Shown here one piece after another: positions 33,227 to 42,769 of a stretch of DNA of 64,000 bases. The notes under the pieces were generated by a model. The model was not told the DNA's origin, searched no databases, and saw nothing but the letters and a program-made list of their open reading frames with translations. Location of the stretch: contig OZ241368.1 in assembly GCA_965200525.1 (NCBI GenBank), positions 5,890,001 to 5,954,000 of the forward strand. The letters run 5' to 3'. Numbering within the stretch: the stretch's first letter is position 1; each line of letters begins with the position of its first letter. Source of the DNA: JANNPJ01 sp965200525 (GTDB taxonomy: Bacteria; Actinomycetota; Actinomycetes; Actinomycetales; Kineosporiaceae). The translations under genes and the position numbers were made by a program.

Positions 33227-34272
33227 TGGAGTCCGTGATGAGGTACGCCACCATCCCCAGCCCGACCCAGGGAGTCTGGCACCTGGGGCCGCTGCCGCTG
33301 CGCGGCTACGCCATGTGCATCCTGGTCGGGATCGCGGTCGCCATCGTCATCGGCCAGCGCCGCTGGAAGGCCCGCGGCGGTGATCCGGTCGTGGTCATCG
33401 ACGTCGCCACCTGGGCCGTGCCGTTCGGCGTCATCGGGGGCCGGATCTATCACGTGATCACCACGCCCGAGGCCTACTTCGGCAAGGGCGGCGACCCGGT
33501 CAAGGCGCTCTACATCTGGGAGGGCGGCCTCGGGATCTGGGGCGCCGTCGTGCTCGGTGGGGTGGGGGCCTGGATCGGCTGCCGCCAGGTGGGCGTGCGC
33601 CTGCCGGCCTTCGGCGACGCGATCGCCCCCGGCATCGTGGTGGCCCAGGCCTTCGGCCGGGTCGGTAACTGGTTCAACAACGAGCTCTACGGCAAGGCCA
33701 CCGGCCAGCCCTGGGGCCTGAAGATCTACGACTGGGACAGCTCCCGCGGCCAGGCGCTGCACGACGCCGCCGGCAACGCGATCGTCAAGGGCATCTACCA
33801 GCCGGCTTTCCTGTACGAATCGATCTGGGACATCTTCACCGCGGTCGTGCTGATCTGGGCCGACAAGCGCTTCAAACTCGGCCACGGGCGGGTGTTTGCG
33901 CTGTATGTCGTGATCTATTCGATGGGCCGCGGCGCGATCGAGACCTTGCGAATCGATGAGGCGGACCACATCCTTGGGTTGAGGCTCAACGTGTGGACGT
34001 CGATCCTGGTCTTCGTCGGCGGCCTCACCTACTTCATCATCTCGGCCCGGCTCCGGCCGGGGCGCGAGGACGACGTGCAACGCCCTGGTGTCCCGCCGGT
34101 CCCCACCCCGGGCACCGCGGTCGAGATCGACCACCCGAACGGCACCGACAGCGCGGAAGATCCCGCCAGGTCGGGGCGGTCCGGGCGCAGAAAGCTCGGT
34201 GTGAGCGCAGATTCCGGCCGGGCCGGAGGAGCCGTCGACGACGTCGGCACCCCTCCGCGATCTGGCCACTGA
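33223..34272 (+). CDS. lgt: phosphatidylglycerol:prolipoprotein diacylglyceryl transferase
   Basis: Adds diacylglycerol to lipobox cysteines at the membrane; the two binding lipoproteins in this window are likely substrates. It is 349 aa with about seven helices. The signature is AFGRVGNWFNNELYGKATG, with essential Arg/Gly/Asn/Glu. The early motif GGRIYHVI carries the conserved His. A charged C-terminal tail of ~60 residues follows, as in actinobacteria. GTG 33223 overlaps the trpA stop; ATG 33226 is an alternative. Confidence 0.95.
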   Translation: MMESVMRYATIPSPTQGVWHLGPLPLRGYAMCILVGIAVAIVIGQRRWKARGGDPVVVIDVATWAVPFGVIGGRIYHVITTPEAYFGKGGDPVKALYIWEGGLGIWGAVVLGGVGAWIGCRQVGVRLPAFGDAIAPGIVVAQAFGRVGNWFNNELYGKATGQPWGLKIYDWDSSRGQALHDAAGNAIVKGIYQPAFLYESIWDIFTAVVLIWADKRFKLGHGRVFALYVVIYSMGRGAIETLRIDEADHILGLRLNVWTSILVFVGGLTYFIISARLRPGREDDVQRPGVPPVPTPGTAVEIDHPNGTDSAEDPARSGRSGRRKLGVSADSGRAGGAVDDVGTPPRSGH

Positions 34273-34278
34273 CACCGC

Positions 34279-34296
34279 AAGATCAGCGCTGATCTT
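34279..34296. repeat. 18-bp perfect palindrome after lgt
   Basis: AAGATCAGCGCTGATCTT is fully self-complementary. It could be a terminator stem for lgt or an operator for gltB. It sits at the start of the 268-bp lgt-gltB intergenic region. Confidence 0.4.
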
Positions 34297-34363
34297 CGAG
34301 TATTGCCGAAAAACCGTCGTCGGATGCCCGTCTGTCCCGGTATATCCGACTCGCAGGTGATCC

Positions 34364-34409
34364 AAAGGTTTCGCAAAGGTTTCTAAACCGAACACCGACC
34401 CGTTACAGT
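34364..34409 (+). promoter_or_regulatory. gltBD promoter with 11-bp-phased repeats
   Basis: AAAGGTTTC occurs at 34364-34372 and 34375-34383 (bottom strand GAAAC-n6-GAAAC), followed by a TACAGT -10-like box at 34404-34409. The repeats would lie about 35-50 bp upstream of the start of transcription. The spacing suits an OmpR-family activator such as GlnR. The mRNA leader would be ~125 nt. Confidence 0.4.
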
Positions 34410-34540
34410 ATCGCCACTACCACGAGGGCCAGCGGCGTCCCGAGCGGAAGAAACGCCGTGCCGCCGACCTCATGGCCATGACGACATGACGCCCGGGTCG
34501 GGCACATCTTCTTGAGCCCAGCGACCACGAGGTGCATCCC

Positions 34541-37500
34541 ATGGTCTCCCCGCACCAGCGGTACGCCGCAACCCCTGCTCCGGTCGGTCTCTACGACGGC
34601 CGGCACGAACACGACGCCTGCGGGGTCGCGTTCGTCGCCACCATGCGTGGGGAGCCCGGCCACGACATCGTCGAGCTCGCCCTCACGGCGCTGCGCAACC
34701 TCGATCACCGGGGTGCGGTCGGGGCCGAGGTCGACACCGGCGACGGCGCCGGCATCGTCACCCAGATCCCCGACCTGTTCCTGCGCGAGGTGCTGCGCAG
34801 CGAGCAGGGCGTCTCGCTGCCGCCGCTGGGCAGCTACGCGGTCGGCATCGCCTTCCTGCCCGAGGGCGCGCAGGCCCGGTCCGAGGTCGAGGCCACCATC
34901 GAGCGGATCGCCGGCGAGGAGGGCCTGTCCGTCCTGTGCTGGCGCGACGTCCCGGTCACGGCGGGTCTGGTCGGCGAGACGGCCCGCTCCTGCCAGCCGG
35001 TGTTCCGGCAGCTGTTCGTCGCCTCCACGCCCGGCCGGGTGGTCGGCATGGCCCTCGAGCGCCGGGCCTTCTGCCTGCGCAAGCGGGCCGAGCTGGAGTC
35101 CGACGTCTACTTTCCGTCGCTGTCCTGTCGCACCCTGATCTACAAGGGCATGCTGACCACGGGCCAGCTGGAGCCGTTCTTCCCCGACCTGTCCGACCGC
35201 CGCTACCTGACCGAGCTGGCGATCGTGCATTCCCGGTTCTCCACCAACACGTTCCCGTCCTGGCCGCTGTCGCACCCGTTCCGGCTGATGGCCCACAACG
35301 GCGAGATCAACACGGTCAAGGGCAACCGGAACTGGATGCGGGCCCGCGAGAGCATGCTGGCCAGCGACGTCATCCCGGGCGACCTGAAGCGGCTGTTCCC
35401 GATCTGCGGCGAGGGGGCAAGCGACACCGCCTCGTTCGACGAGGTGCTGGAGTTGCTGCACCTGGGCGGCCGGTCGCTGCCGCACGCCATGTTGATGATG
35501 ATCCCGGAGGCCTGGGAGAACCACGCCGAGATGGACCCGGCCCGGCGGGCGTTCTACGAGTTCCACTCCATGTTCATGGAGCCCTGGGACGGACCGGCCG
35601 CGGTCTGCTTCACCGACGGCACCCTGATCGGCGCCGTGCTGGACCGCAACGGCTTGCGCCCCGGCCGCTACTGGGTCACCGACGACGGCCTGGTCGTGCT
35701 GGCCAGCGAGGCCGGCGTGCTCGACCTCGACCCGGCCCGGGTGGTCAAGAAGGGCCGGCTCCAGCCGGGCAAGATGTTCCTGGTCGACACCGACCACGGC
35801 CGGATCGTGGACGACGAGGAGATCAAGACCGCCCTGGCCGGGCAGCACCCGTACGACGAGTGGCTGCACGCGGGCCGGATCTACCTCGACGACCTGCCCG
35901 AGCGCGAGCACATCGTGCACACCCACAAGTCGGTCACCCGGCGCCAGCAGGCCTTTGGCTATACCGAGGAAGAGCTCAAGCTGCTGATCGCGCCGCTGGC
36001 CCGGTCCGGGGCCGAGCCGATCGGGTCGATGGGCACCGACACCCCGGTGGCGGTGCTGTCCAAGCGGCCGCGGTTGCTGTTCGACTACTTCACCCAGCTG
36101 TTCGCCCAGGTCACCAACCCGCCGTTGGACGCCATCCGCGAAGAGCTGGTCACCGCGATGACGACGTCGATCGGCCCCGAGCGCAACCTGCTCTCGGCCT
36201 CGCCGTCGCACTGCCGCAAGCTCGTGCTGCCGTTCCCGGTGATCGACAACGACGAGCTGGCCAAGATCGTGCACGTCAACGAGGACGGCGACCTGCCCGG
36301 CTACGCCACCGGCACGGTCCGGGGGCTGTACCGGGTCGACGGTGGCGGTGAGGCGCTGAAGGCCCGGCTCGACGACATCTGCGCCGAGGTCTCGGCCATG
36401 ATCGCCGAGGGGGCCCGGTTCGTCGTCCTGTCCGACCGGGACGGCACCTCCGACCTGGCCCCGATCCCGTCGCTGCTGCTGACCAGCGCCGTCCACCATC
36501 ACCTGATCCGGGAGAAGACCCGCACCCAGGTCGGCCTGATCGTCGAGGCCGGTGACGTCCGCGAGGTGCACCACACGGCGCTGCTGATCGGTTTCGGCGC
36601 GGCCGCGGTCAACCCGTACCTGGCCATGGAGAGCGCGGAGGACCTGGTCCGGCGGGGCGTCATCTCGGGGATCTCGCCCGAGAAGGCCGTCCACAACGTG
36701 ATCAAGGGCCTGGGCAAGGGCGTCCTCAAGGTGATGAGCAAGATGGGCATCTCCACGGTCGCCTCCTACCGCGGGGCCCAGGTGTTCGAGGCGATCGGGC
36801 TCAGCCACGAGCTGGTCGCCGAGTACTTCGCCGGCGTCACCTCGCAGCTCGGCGGGATCGGCCTCGACGTGCTCGCGGCCGAGACCGCGCAGCGGCACGC
36901 CTCGGCCTACCCCGACGACGGCCTGCGCACCCCCCACCGGCGGCTGACCACCGGCGGCGAGTACCAGTGGCGCCGCGACGGCGAGGAGCACCTGTTCGAC
37001 CCGGACACCGTGTTCCGGCTGCAGCACGCCACCCGGGCCCGCCGGTACGACATCTTCAAGCAGTACACCGGCCGGGTCGACCAGCAGGCCGAGCGGCTGA
37101 TGACGCTGCGCGGGCTGTTCCGGTTCAAGGAGGGCCACCGCGAGCCGGTGCCGATCGAGGAGGTCGAGTCGGCCTCGGACATCATCAAGCGCTTCTCCAC
37201 CGGGGCCATGTCCTACGGCTCGATCTCGCTCGAGGCGCACCAGACCCTGGCCGTGGCGATGAACCGGATCGGTGGCAAGTCCAACACCGGTGAGGGCGGC
37301 GAGGACGTCGACCGGCTGCTCGACCCGGCCCGGCGCAGCTCGATCAAGCAGGTGGCCTCCGGCCGGTTCGGCGTCACCAGCATGTACCTGACCCATGCCG
37401 ACGACATCCAGATCAAGATGGCGCAGGGGGCCAAGCCGGGCGAGGGCGGCCAACTGCCCGGGCCCAAGGTCTACCCCTGGGTGGCCCGCACCCGGCACTC

Positions 37501-39106
37501 CACGCCGGGCGTCGGCCTGATCTCGCCGCCGCCGCACCACGACATCTACTCGATCGAAGACCTGGCCCAGCTGATCCACGACCTGAAGAACTCCAACCCC
37601 TCGGCCCGGGTGCACGTGAAGCTGGTGGCCGAGGTCGGGGTGGGCACGGTGGCGGCCGGGGTGAGCAAGGCCCACGCCGACGTCGTCCTGATCTCCGGGC
37701 ACGACGGCGGGACCGGGGCCGCGCCGCTGACCTCGCTCAAGCATGCCGGGGCCCCCTGGGAGCTGGGCCTGGCCGAGACCCAGCAGACCCTGGTGCTGAA
37801 CGGGCTGCGGGACCGGATCGTGGTTCAGGCCGACGGACAGATGAAGACCGGCCGCGACGTGATCATCGCGGCGCTGCTCGGGGCCGAGGAGTTCGGCTTC
37901 GCCACCGCCCCGCTGGTGGTGTCCGGCTGCGTGATGATGCGGGTCTGCCACCTGGACACCTGTCCGGTCGGCGTGGCCACCCAGAACCCCGAGCTGCGGG
38001 CCCGCTTCAGCGGGCAGCCCGAATTTGTCGAGACCTTCTTCGAATACATAGCCCAAGAGGTGCGCGAACACCTGGCCGCGCTCGGCTTCCGCAGTCTGGA
38101 GGAGGCGATCGGCGACGTCGAGGCCCTCGACACCACCGCCGCCGTCGACCACTGGAAAGCTTCCGGCCTCGACATCACGCCGATGCTGGCCGTGCCCCAG
38201 GCGCCCTACAGCTCGGCCCGGCACCGCACCACGGTGCAGGACCACGGCCTGGAGAAGGCGCTCGACCACACCCTGATCGAGCAGTCGGCCGAGGCCCTGG
38301 AGCACCGCGAGGCGGTCCGGATCGATCTGCCGGTGCGCAACGTCAACCGGACCGTGGGCACCATGCTCGGCCACGAGGTGACCAAGCGCTGGGGCGAGGA
38401 CGGCCTGCCCGACGGCACCATCGACGTCACTCTGACCGGTTCGGCCGGGCAGTCCTTCGGGGCCTTCCTGCCCCGCGGGATCACCCTGCGGCTGTTCGGT
38501 GACGGCAACGACTACGTCGGCAAGGGCCTGTCCGGCGGCCGGGTGGTGGTCCGGCCCGACCGGGTGGCCGGCTTCGCGGCCGAGCAGAACATCATCGCCG
38601 GCAACGTCATCGGCTACGGCGCGACGTCCGGGCAGCTGTTCCTGCGCGGCCAGGTCGGCGAGCGGTTCTGCGTGCGCAACTCCGGGGCGACGGCGATCGT
38701 CGAAGGGGTCGGCGACCACGGCTGCGAGTACATGACCGGCGGCACGGTGGTGATCCTGGGCCGGACCGGCCGCAACTTCGCGGCCGGCATGTCCGGCGGG
38801 ACCGCCTACGTGCTCGATCTGCGCTCCAGCCGGGTCAACACCGAGATGGTCGACCTGCTGTCGCTCGAGGACGCCGACACCGAGCTGCTGCACGACCTGA
38901 TCCAGCAGCACCGCACCGAGACCGAGTCGGCGGTGGCCTGGCGGCTGCTGCAGGACTGGCCGGCCGCGGTATCGAGATTCACCAAGGTGCTGCCCCGCGA
39001 CTACGCCCGGGTGATGGCGGTCCGTACCCAAGCCGAGGCCGAGGGCCTCGACCTCGAGGGCGACGAGGTCTGGTCGCGAATCATGGAGGCCTCGAACAAT
39101 GGCTGA
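34541..39106 (+). CDS. gltB: glutamate synthase, large subunit
   Basis: Makes glutamate from glutamine and 2-oxoglutarate. It is 1521 aa from ATG 34541, preceded by GAGG; GTG 34532 is possible. A propeptide of ~26 residues ends before the nucleophile Cys27 in HDACGVAF (class II amidotransferase). The central and FMN-binding domains follow, with GEGGQLPGPKV, SPPPHHDIYSI and SGHDGGTGAAP. The 3Fe-4S cluster cysteines lie in CVMMRVCHLDTCPVGVATQ. The beta-helix C-terminal domain is intact (GGTVVILGRTGRNFAAGMSG). Works with gltD, which overlaps it by 8 bp. Confidence 0.97.
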   Translation: MVSPHQRYAATPAPVGLYDGRHEHDACGVAFVATMRGEPGHDIVELALTALRNLDHRGAVGAEVDTGDGAGIVTQIPDLFLREVLRSEQGVSLPPLGSYAVGIAFLPEGAQARSEVEATIERIAGEEGLSVLCWRDVPVTAGLVGETARSCQPVFRQLFVASTPGRVVGMALERRAFCLRKRAELESDVYFPSLSCRTLIYKGMLTTGQLEPFFPDLSDRRYLTELAIVHSRFSTNTFPSWPLSHPFRLMAHNGEINTVKGNRNWMRARESMLASDVIPGDLKRLFPICGEGASDTASFDEVLELLHLGGRSLPHAMLMMIPEAWENHAEMDPARRAFYEFHSMFMEPWDGPAAVCFTDGTLIGAVLDRNGLRPGRYWVTDDGLVVLASEAGVLDLDPARVVKKGRLQPGKMFLVDTDHGRIVDDEEIKTALAGQHPYDEWLHAGRIYLDDLPEREHIVHTHKSVTRRQQAFGYTEEELKLLIAPLARSGAEPIGSMGTDTPVAVLSKRPRLLFDYFTQLFAQVTNPPLDAIREELVTAMTTSIGPERNLLSASPSHCRKLVLPFPVIDNDELAKIVHVNEDGDLPGYATGTVRGLYRVDGGGEALKARLDDICAEVSAMIAEGARFVVLSDRDGTSDLAPIPSLLLTSAVHHHLIREKTRTQVGLIVEAGDVREVHHTALLIGFGAAAVNPYLAMESAEDLVRRGVISGISPEKAVHNVIKGLGKGVLKVMSKMGISTVASYRGAQVFEAIGLSHELVAEYFAGVTSQLGGIGLDVLAAETAQRHASAYPDDGLRTPHRRLTTGGEYQWRRDGEEHLFDPDTVFRLQHATRARRYDIFKQYTGRVDQQAERLMTLRGLFRFKEGHREPVPIEEVESASDIIKRFSTGAMSYGSISLEAHQTLAVAMNRIGGKSNTGEGGEDVDRLLDPARRSSIKQVASGRFGVTSMYLTHADDIQIKMAQGAKPGEGGQLPGPKVYPWVARTRHSTPGVGLISPPPHHDIYSIEDLAQLIHDLKNSNPSARVHVKLVAEVGVGTVAAGVSKAHADVVLISGHDGGTGAAPLTSLKHAGAPWELGLAETQQTLVLNGLRDRIVVQADGQMKTGRDVIIAALLGAEEFGFATAPLVVSGCVMMRVCHLDTCPVGVATQNPELRARFSGQPEFVETFFEYIAQEVREHLAALGFRSLEEAIGDVEALDTTAAVDHWKASGLDITPMLAVPQAPYSSARHRTTVQDHGLEKALDHTLIEQSAEALEHREAVRIDLPVRNVNRTVGTMLGHEVTKRWGEDGLPDGTIDVTLTGSAGQSFGAFLPRGITLRLFGDGNDYVGKGLSGGRVVVRPDRVAGFAAEQNIIAGNVIGYGATSGQLFLRGQVGERFCVRNSGATAIVEGVGDHGCEYMTGGTVVILGRTGRNFAAGMSGGTAYVLDLRSSRVNTEMVDLLSLEDADTELLHDLIQQHRTETESAVAWRLLQDWPAAVSRFTKVLPRDYARVMAVRTQAEAEGLDLEGDEVWSRIMEASNNG

Positions 39107-40556
39107 CCCCAAAGGTTTTCTCAACATCCGCAACCGCGAGCTGCCCACCCGGCGGCCGGTGCCGATCCGGCTGATGGACTGGCGGGAGGTCTACGAGCCG
39201 ACCGAGACCGAGCAGTTGCAGCGCCAGGCCGGCCGGTGCATGGACTGCGGTATCCCGTTCTGCCACAACGGCTGCCCGCTCGGGAACCTGATCCCGGAGT
39301 GGAACGACCTGGCCTGGCGGGGTGACTGGTCCGAGGCGATCGAGCGGCTGCACGCCACCAACAACTTCCCGGAGTTCACCGGCAAGCTGTGCCCGGCGCC
39401 CTGCGAGACCGCCTGCGTGCTCGGGATCAACCAGCCCGCGGTCACGATCAAGCAGGTCGAGGCGACCACCATCGAGAAAGCGTTCGAGTCGGGCCTGGTG
39501 ACGCCGATGCCGCCGGACCGGCTGACCGGCAAGACGGTCGCCGTGGTCGGCTCCGGGCCGGCCGGGCTGGCCGCCGCCCAGCAGCTGACCCGGGCCGGGC
39601 ACACGGTCGCCGTCTACGAGCGGGCCGACAAGATCGGCGGCCTGCTGCGGTACGGCATCCCCGAGTTCAAGATGGAGAAGAGCGTCCTCGACCGCCGGCT
39701 GGCCCAGATGGAGGCCGAGGGCACCCGGTTCCGGCCGGGCAAGGACGTCGGCGGCAAGCTCACCGGTCAGCAGTTGCGCGACCGGTACGACGCCGTCGTC
39801 CTGGCCGTCGGCGCCACCGCCGCCCGCGACCTGCCGATGCCCGGCCGCGAGCTGTCCGGGATCATGCAGGCGATGGAGTACCTGCCGCCGGCCAACCGTG
39901 TCGCGCTCGGCGAGGAGGTGGCCGACCAGACCGTGGCCACCGGGCTCGACGTGATCATCCTGGGCGGCGGTGACACCGGGGCCGACTGCCTGGGCACCGC
40001 GCTGCGGCAGGGCGCGAAGTCGGTCACCCAGCTCGAGATCATGCCCCGGCCCGGCGAGGAGCGGCCCGGCTCGCAGCCGTGGCCGACCTACCCGATGACC
40101 TACAAGGTCTCCTCGGCCCACGAGGAGGGCGGCGACCGGGTCTACGCGGTCAGTACCCAGGAGTTCCTGGGTGACGACGAGGGCCGGGTCAGCGGGCTGC
40201 GCCTGGTCGAGGTCGAGTTCAAGGACGGCCGGTTCACCCCGGTCGAGGGCAGCGAGCGCGACCTGCCGGCCCAGCTGGTGCTGCTGGCGATGGGCTTCAC
40301 CGGCCCGGAGAAGGGCCCACTGCTGGAGCAGTTGGCGGTCGACCTGGACCCGCGGGGCAACGTGGCCCGCGACGACGGCTACATGAGCAGCGTGCCCGGC
40401 GTCTTCGTGGCCGGGGACGCCGGTCGGGGGCAGTCGCTCATCGTCTGGGCGATCGCCGAGGGCCGGTCCTGCGCCGCGGCGGTGGACACCTGGCTGTCCG
40501 GCAGCACCACGCTGCCGACGGCGATCCCGCCGACCGCCCGCCCGCTGGTGGTCTGA
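39099..40556 (+). CDS. gltD: glutamate synthase, small subunit
   Basis: Passes electrons from NADPH through FAD and Fe-S clusters to GltB. It is 485 aa. Cysteine motifs CMDCGIPFCHNGCPLGN and CPAPCETACVLG bind the 4Fe-4S clusters. The FAD site is VAVVGSGPAGLAAAQQL, the NADPH site VIILGGGDTGADCLG, and the final FAD loop GVFVAGDAGRGQSL. Overlaps gltB, giving a 1:1 coupled pair. A strong terminator follows. Confidence 0.97.
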   Translation: MADPKGFLNIRNRELPTRRPVPIRLMDWREVYEPTETEQLQRQAGRCMDCGIPFCHNGCPLGNLIPEWNDLAWRGDWSEAIERLHATNNFPEFTGKLCPAPCETACVLGINQPAVTIKQVEATTIEKAFESGLVTPMPPDRLTGKTVAVVGSGPAGLAAAQQLTRAGHTVAVYERADKIGGLLRYGIPEFKMEKSVLDRRLAQMEAEGTRFRPGKDVGGKLTGQQLRDRYDAVVLAVGATAARDLPMPGRELSGIMQAMEYLPPANRVALGEEVADQTVATGLDVIILGGGDTGADCLGTALRQGAKSVTQLEIMPRPGEERPGSQPWPTYPMTYKVSSAHEEGGDRVYAVSTQEFLGDDEGRVSGLRLVEVEFKDGRFTPVEGSERDLPAQLVLLAMGFTGPEKGPLLEQLAVDLDPRGNVARDDGYMSSVPGVFVAGDAGRGQSLIVWAIAEGRSCAAAVDTWLSGSTTLPTAIPPTARPLVV

Positions 40557-40569
40557 GACTTTTGCGGCC

Positions 40570-40612
40570 GAGCGGCTCTCCTGAACTACGGGGGAGCCGC
40601 TCGTCTTTGTTT
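40570..40612 (+). terminator. gltBD terminator
   Basis: GAGCGGCTC (40570-40578) pairs with GAGCCGCTC (40594-40602), followed by GTCTTTGTTTC. A convincing intrinsic terminator after gltD. Confidence 0.8.
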
Positions 40613-40734
40613 CGGCCGCCGGATCAGCTCTCAGCCGGTGCTCAGCCGCTGAACGCAACGTGAACTTCACACCTGAGCACACCCGTTTTACGCAAGGACA
40701 CCGGGGGTGGCTTATCCCACGTCCGGGAACCAAC

Positions 40735-40740
40735 TAGGCT
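40735..40740 (+). promoter_or_regulatory. pyk -10 box, leaderless promoter
   Basis: TAGGCT ends 7 nt before ATG 40748; no Shine-Dalgarno is present. Confidence 0.6.
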
Positions 40741-40747
40741 CGGCTCC

Positions 40748-42190
40748 ATGCGTCGCGCGAAAATGGTCTGCACCATGGGCCCCTCAACAGCTGGTCGGTT
40801 GCACGAGTTCGTGGCGGCAGGGATGGACATTGCCCGCCTGAACCTCAGCCATGGGTCCTACGGGGACCACGAGAAGATCTATGCGGAGATCCGGGAGGCC
40901 GCCGCCGCCACCGGGCGGGCGGTCGGCGTCCTGGTCGACCTGCAGGGCCCCAAGATCCGGCTCGGCCGGTTCGCCGAGGGCCCGGTGGAGCTGGTCAACG
41001 GGGCCACCTTCACCATCACCACCGAGCCGGCCGCCGGTGACGTCAACCGCTGCTCCACCACGTACCCGGGTCTGCCCGGCGACGTGAGCGCGGGCGACGT
41101 CATCCTGGTCGACGACGGCAAGGTCAGCCTGCGGGTGGCCGCCGTCAACGGCAACGACGTCGTCACCACGGTCGAGGTCGGCGGGGTCGTCTCCAACAAC
41201 AAGGGCCTCAACCTGCCCGGCGTGGCCATGAGCGTGCCCGCCCTGTCCGAGAAGGACAAGGCCGACCTGCGCTGGGGCCTGCACCTGGGCGCCGACATGA
41301 TCGCGCTGTCCTTCGTCCGCTCCGCGGCCGACGTCGACGACGTCCGCAAGATCATGGACGACGAGGGCGTGCGGCTGCCGGTGATCGCCAAGGTCGAGAA
41401 GCCGCAGGCGATCGACAACCTCGAAGAGATCGTCCGGGCCTTCGACGGCGTCATGGTCGCCCGCGGCGACCTCGGCGTCGAACTGCCGCTGGAGGACGTG
41501 CCGATCGTCCAGAAGCAGGCCGTCGAGCTGTGCCGCCGGCTGGCCAAGCCGGTCATCGTGGCCACCCAGGTGCTCGAGTCGATGATCTCGCTGCCCCGCC
41601 CGACCCGGGCCGAGGCCTCGGACTGCGCCAACGCCGTCCTCGACGGCGCCGACGCGATCATGCTCTCCGGCGAGACCAGCGTGGGCAAGTACGCGCTGGA
41701 GAGCCTGCAGACCATGAGCCGGATCATCACCAGCACCGAGAACCACGGCCTGGAGCGGATCCCGCCGCTGGGCACGATGCCCTCGACCACCGGTGGCGCG
41801 GTCACCTACGCCGCCGTCACCACCGGCACCCTGCTCGGCGTCAAGTACCTGGTCACGTTCACCCAGTCCGGCGACTCGGCCCGGCGGATGGCCCGGCTGC
41901 GCTCGCGGATCCCGCTGCTCGCCTTCACCCCCGACGCGGCCGTCCGCAACCAGCTGACTCTGCTGTGGGGGGTCGAGACCTACCTCACCGAGACCGTCGA
42001 GCACACCGACGAGATGGTCCGGCTGGTCGACGAGACCCTGCTCGCCCTGAACAAGTGCCAGGAGGGCGACCTGGTCGTGATCGCGGCCGGCTCGCCTCCC
42101 GGCATCCCCGGCTCGCTCAACGCGATGCGCGTGCACCGGATCGGGGACGCCGTCAACGAGGTGGCCCCGGCCTACCGCCGGGCCCGCTGA
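40748..42190 (+). CDS. pyk: pyruvate kinase
   Basis: Last step of glycolysis, PEP plus ADP to pyruvate plus ATP. It is 480 aa. It begins MRRAKMVCTMGPSTAG, the usual start. DIARLNLSHGSYGDH is the substrate loop, VDLQGPKIRLG and the small B domain follow, then MVARGDLGVELPLEDV and ATQVLESMI near the active site. The C-terminal regulatory domain is complete. It lies between gltBD and tRNA-Leu; in mycobacteria pyk also lies downstream of the trp-lgt genes. Confidence 0.97.
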   Translation: MRRAKMVCTMGPSTAGRLHEFVAAGMDIARLNLSHGSYGDHEKIYAEIREAAAATGRAVGVLVDLQGPKIRLGRFAEGPVELVNGATFTITTEPAAGDVNRCSTTYPGLPGDVSAGDVILVDDGKVSLRVAAVNGNDVVTTVEVGGVVSNNKGLNLPGVAMSVPALSEKDKADLRWGLHLGADMIALSFVRSAADVDDVRKIMDDEGVRLPVIAKVEKPQAIDNLEEIVRAFDGVMVARGDLGVELPLEDVPIVQKQAVELCRRLAKPVIVATQVLESMISLPRPTRAEASDCANAVLDGADAIMLSGETSVGKYALESLQTMSRIITSTENHGLERIPPLGTMPSTTGGAVTYAAVTTGTLLGVKYLVTFTQSGDSARRMARLRSRIPLLAFTPDAAVRNQLTLLWGVETYLTETVEHTDEMVRLVDETLLALNKCQEGDLVVIAAGSPPGIPGSLNAMRVHRIGDAVNEVAPAYRRAR

Positions 42191-42272
42191 CCTCGAGCTT
42201 GCGTGCTCGCTGACGTTGGCCAGGTAGTTCAGCCGCTCGACAGGTCAGGCCCGCCAGGTAGTTCAGCTCGGT

Positions 42273-42316
42273 CAGGCACCCCCGTTTCCCGGTTCGTCCG
42301 GGGGCGGGGGTGCCTG
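42273..42316 (+). terminator. strong hairpin after pyk
   Basis: CAGGCACCCCCG (42273-42284) pairs perfectly with CGGGGGTGCCTG (42305-42316). It lacks a U-tract. A duplicated 14-mer CCAGGTAGTTCAGC (42220-42233 and 42255-42268) precedes it. The right arm also starts the tandem repeat array that follows. Confidence 0.55.
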
Positions 42317-42635
42317 CTTGTGCCCGTGTTGCGGAGCTGCTGCGGGGGCGGGTGTCTGCTGGTGCCGGCGTTGCAGAACTGCAGCGGGGCGGGTGTCGGC
42401 TTGTGCCCGCAGATGCGACTGCGGTGGGGCTGAGCGGGGGTGGGGTGTCTGCTTGCCGACGTGGTGGAGCTGTTGCGGGGCCGGGTGTCTGCTTGTGCCG
42501 GCGTTGCAGAACTGCAGCGGGGTGTCTGCTTGTGCCGGCGAGGTGGAGCAGCAGCGGGGTGTCTGCTTGTGCGGGCGTGGTGGAGCTGTTGCAGCGGTGT
42601 CTCTTGTGTGCCCGCAGCTGCGACTGCGGTGGGGG
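42312..42635. repeat. imperfect tandem repeat array, ~38-50 bp units
   Basis: About eight diverged units, each beginning like GGTGTCTGCTTGTGCCGGCG and carrying a TGCAGAACTGCAG-like near-palindrome or a GGTGGAGCTGTTGC variant. Clear unit starts are near 42351, 42391, 42442, 42483, 42521, 42558 and 42596. Units are contiguous with no unique spacers. Reading frames across it are low-complexity. No protein family or known RNA is recognised. Confidence 0.8.
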
Positions 42636-42651
42636 TGGGATGTGGGTAACT

Positions 42652-42769
42652 GGAGCAAAGTCGGAGCGGCGTCCAAGCCGATCGAGGTGGCTCCGGCAAA
42701 CCCACTGGTCAGGGGAGTGCAGCGAAGGCGTCGCCGAGGTCCAGGGCGGCGATGCTCCGACTTTGCTCC
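42652..42769. repeat. 16-bp inverted repeat, copies ~86 bp apart
   Basis: GGAGCAAAGTCGGAGC (42652-42667) is the exact reverse complement of GCTCCGACTTTGCTCC (42754-42769). A related GGAGCAAAGTCGG recurs at about 42909-42921. The stretch between them is unremarkable and apparently non-coding. Confidence 0.8.

Noticed and set aside
34403..39148. 1581-codon minus-strand open frame opposite gltB
   Set aside because: It mirrors gltB, has a low-complexity His/Gly/Asp composition and no domain; a codon-bias artefact.
42312..42635. Possible CRISPR array
   Set aside because: Units are contiguous and diverged, spacers are not unique, and there are no cas genes.
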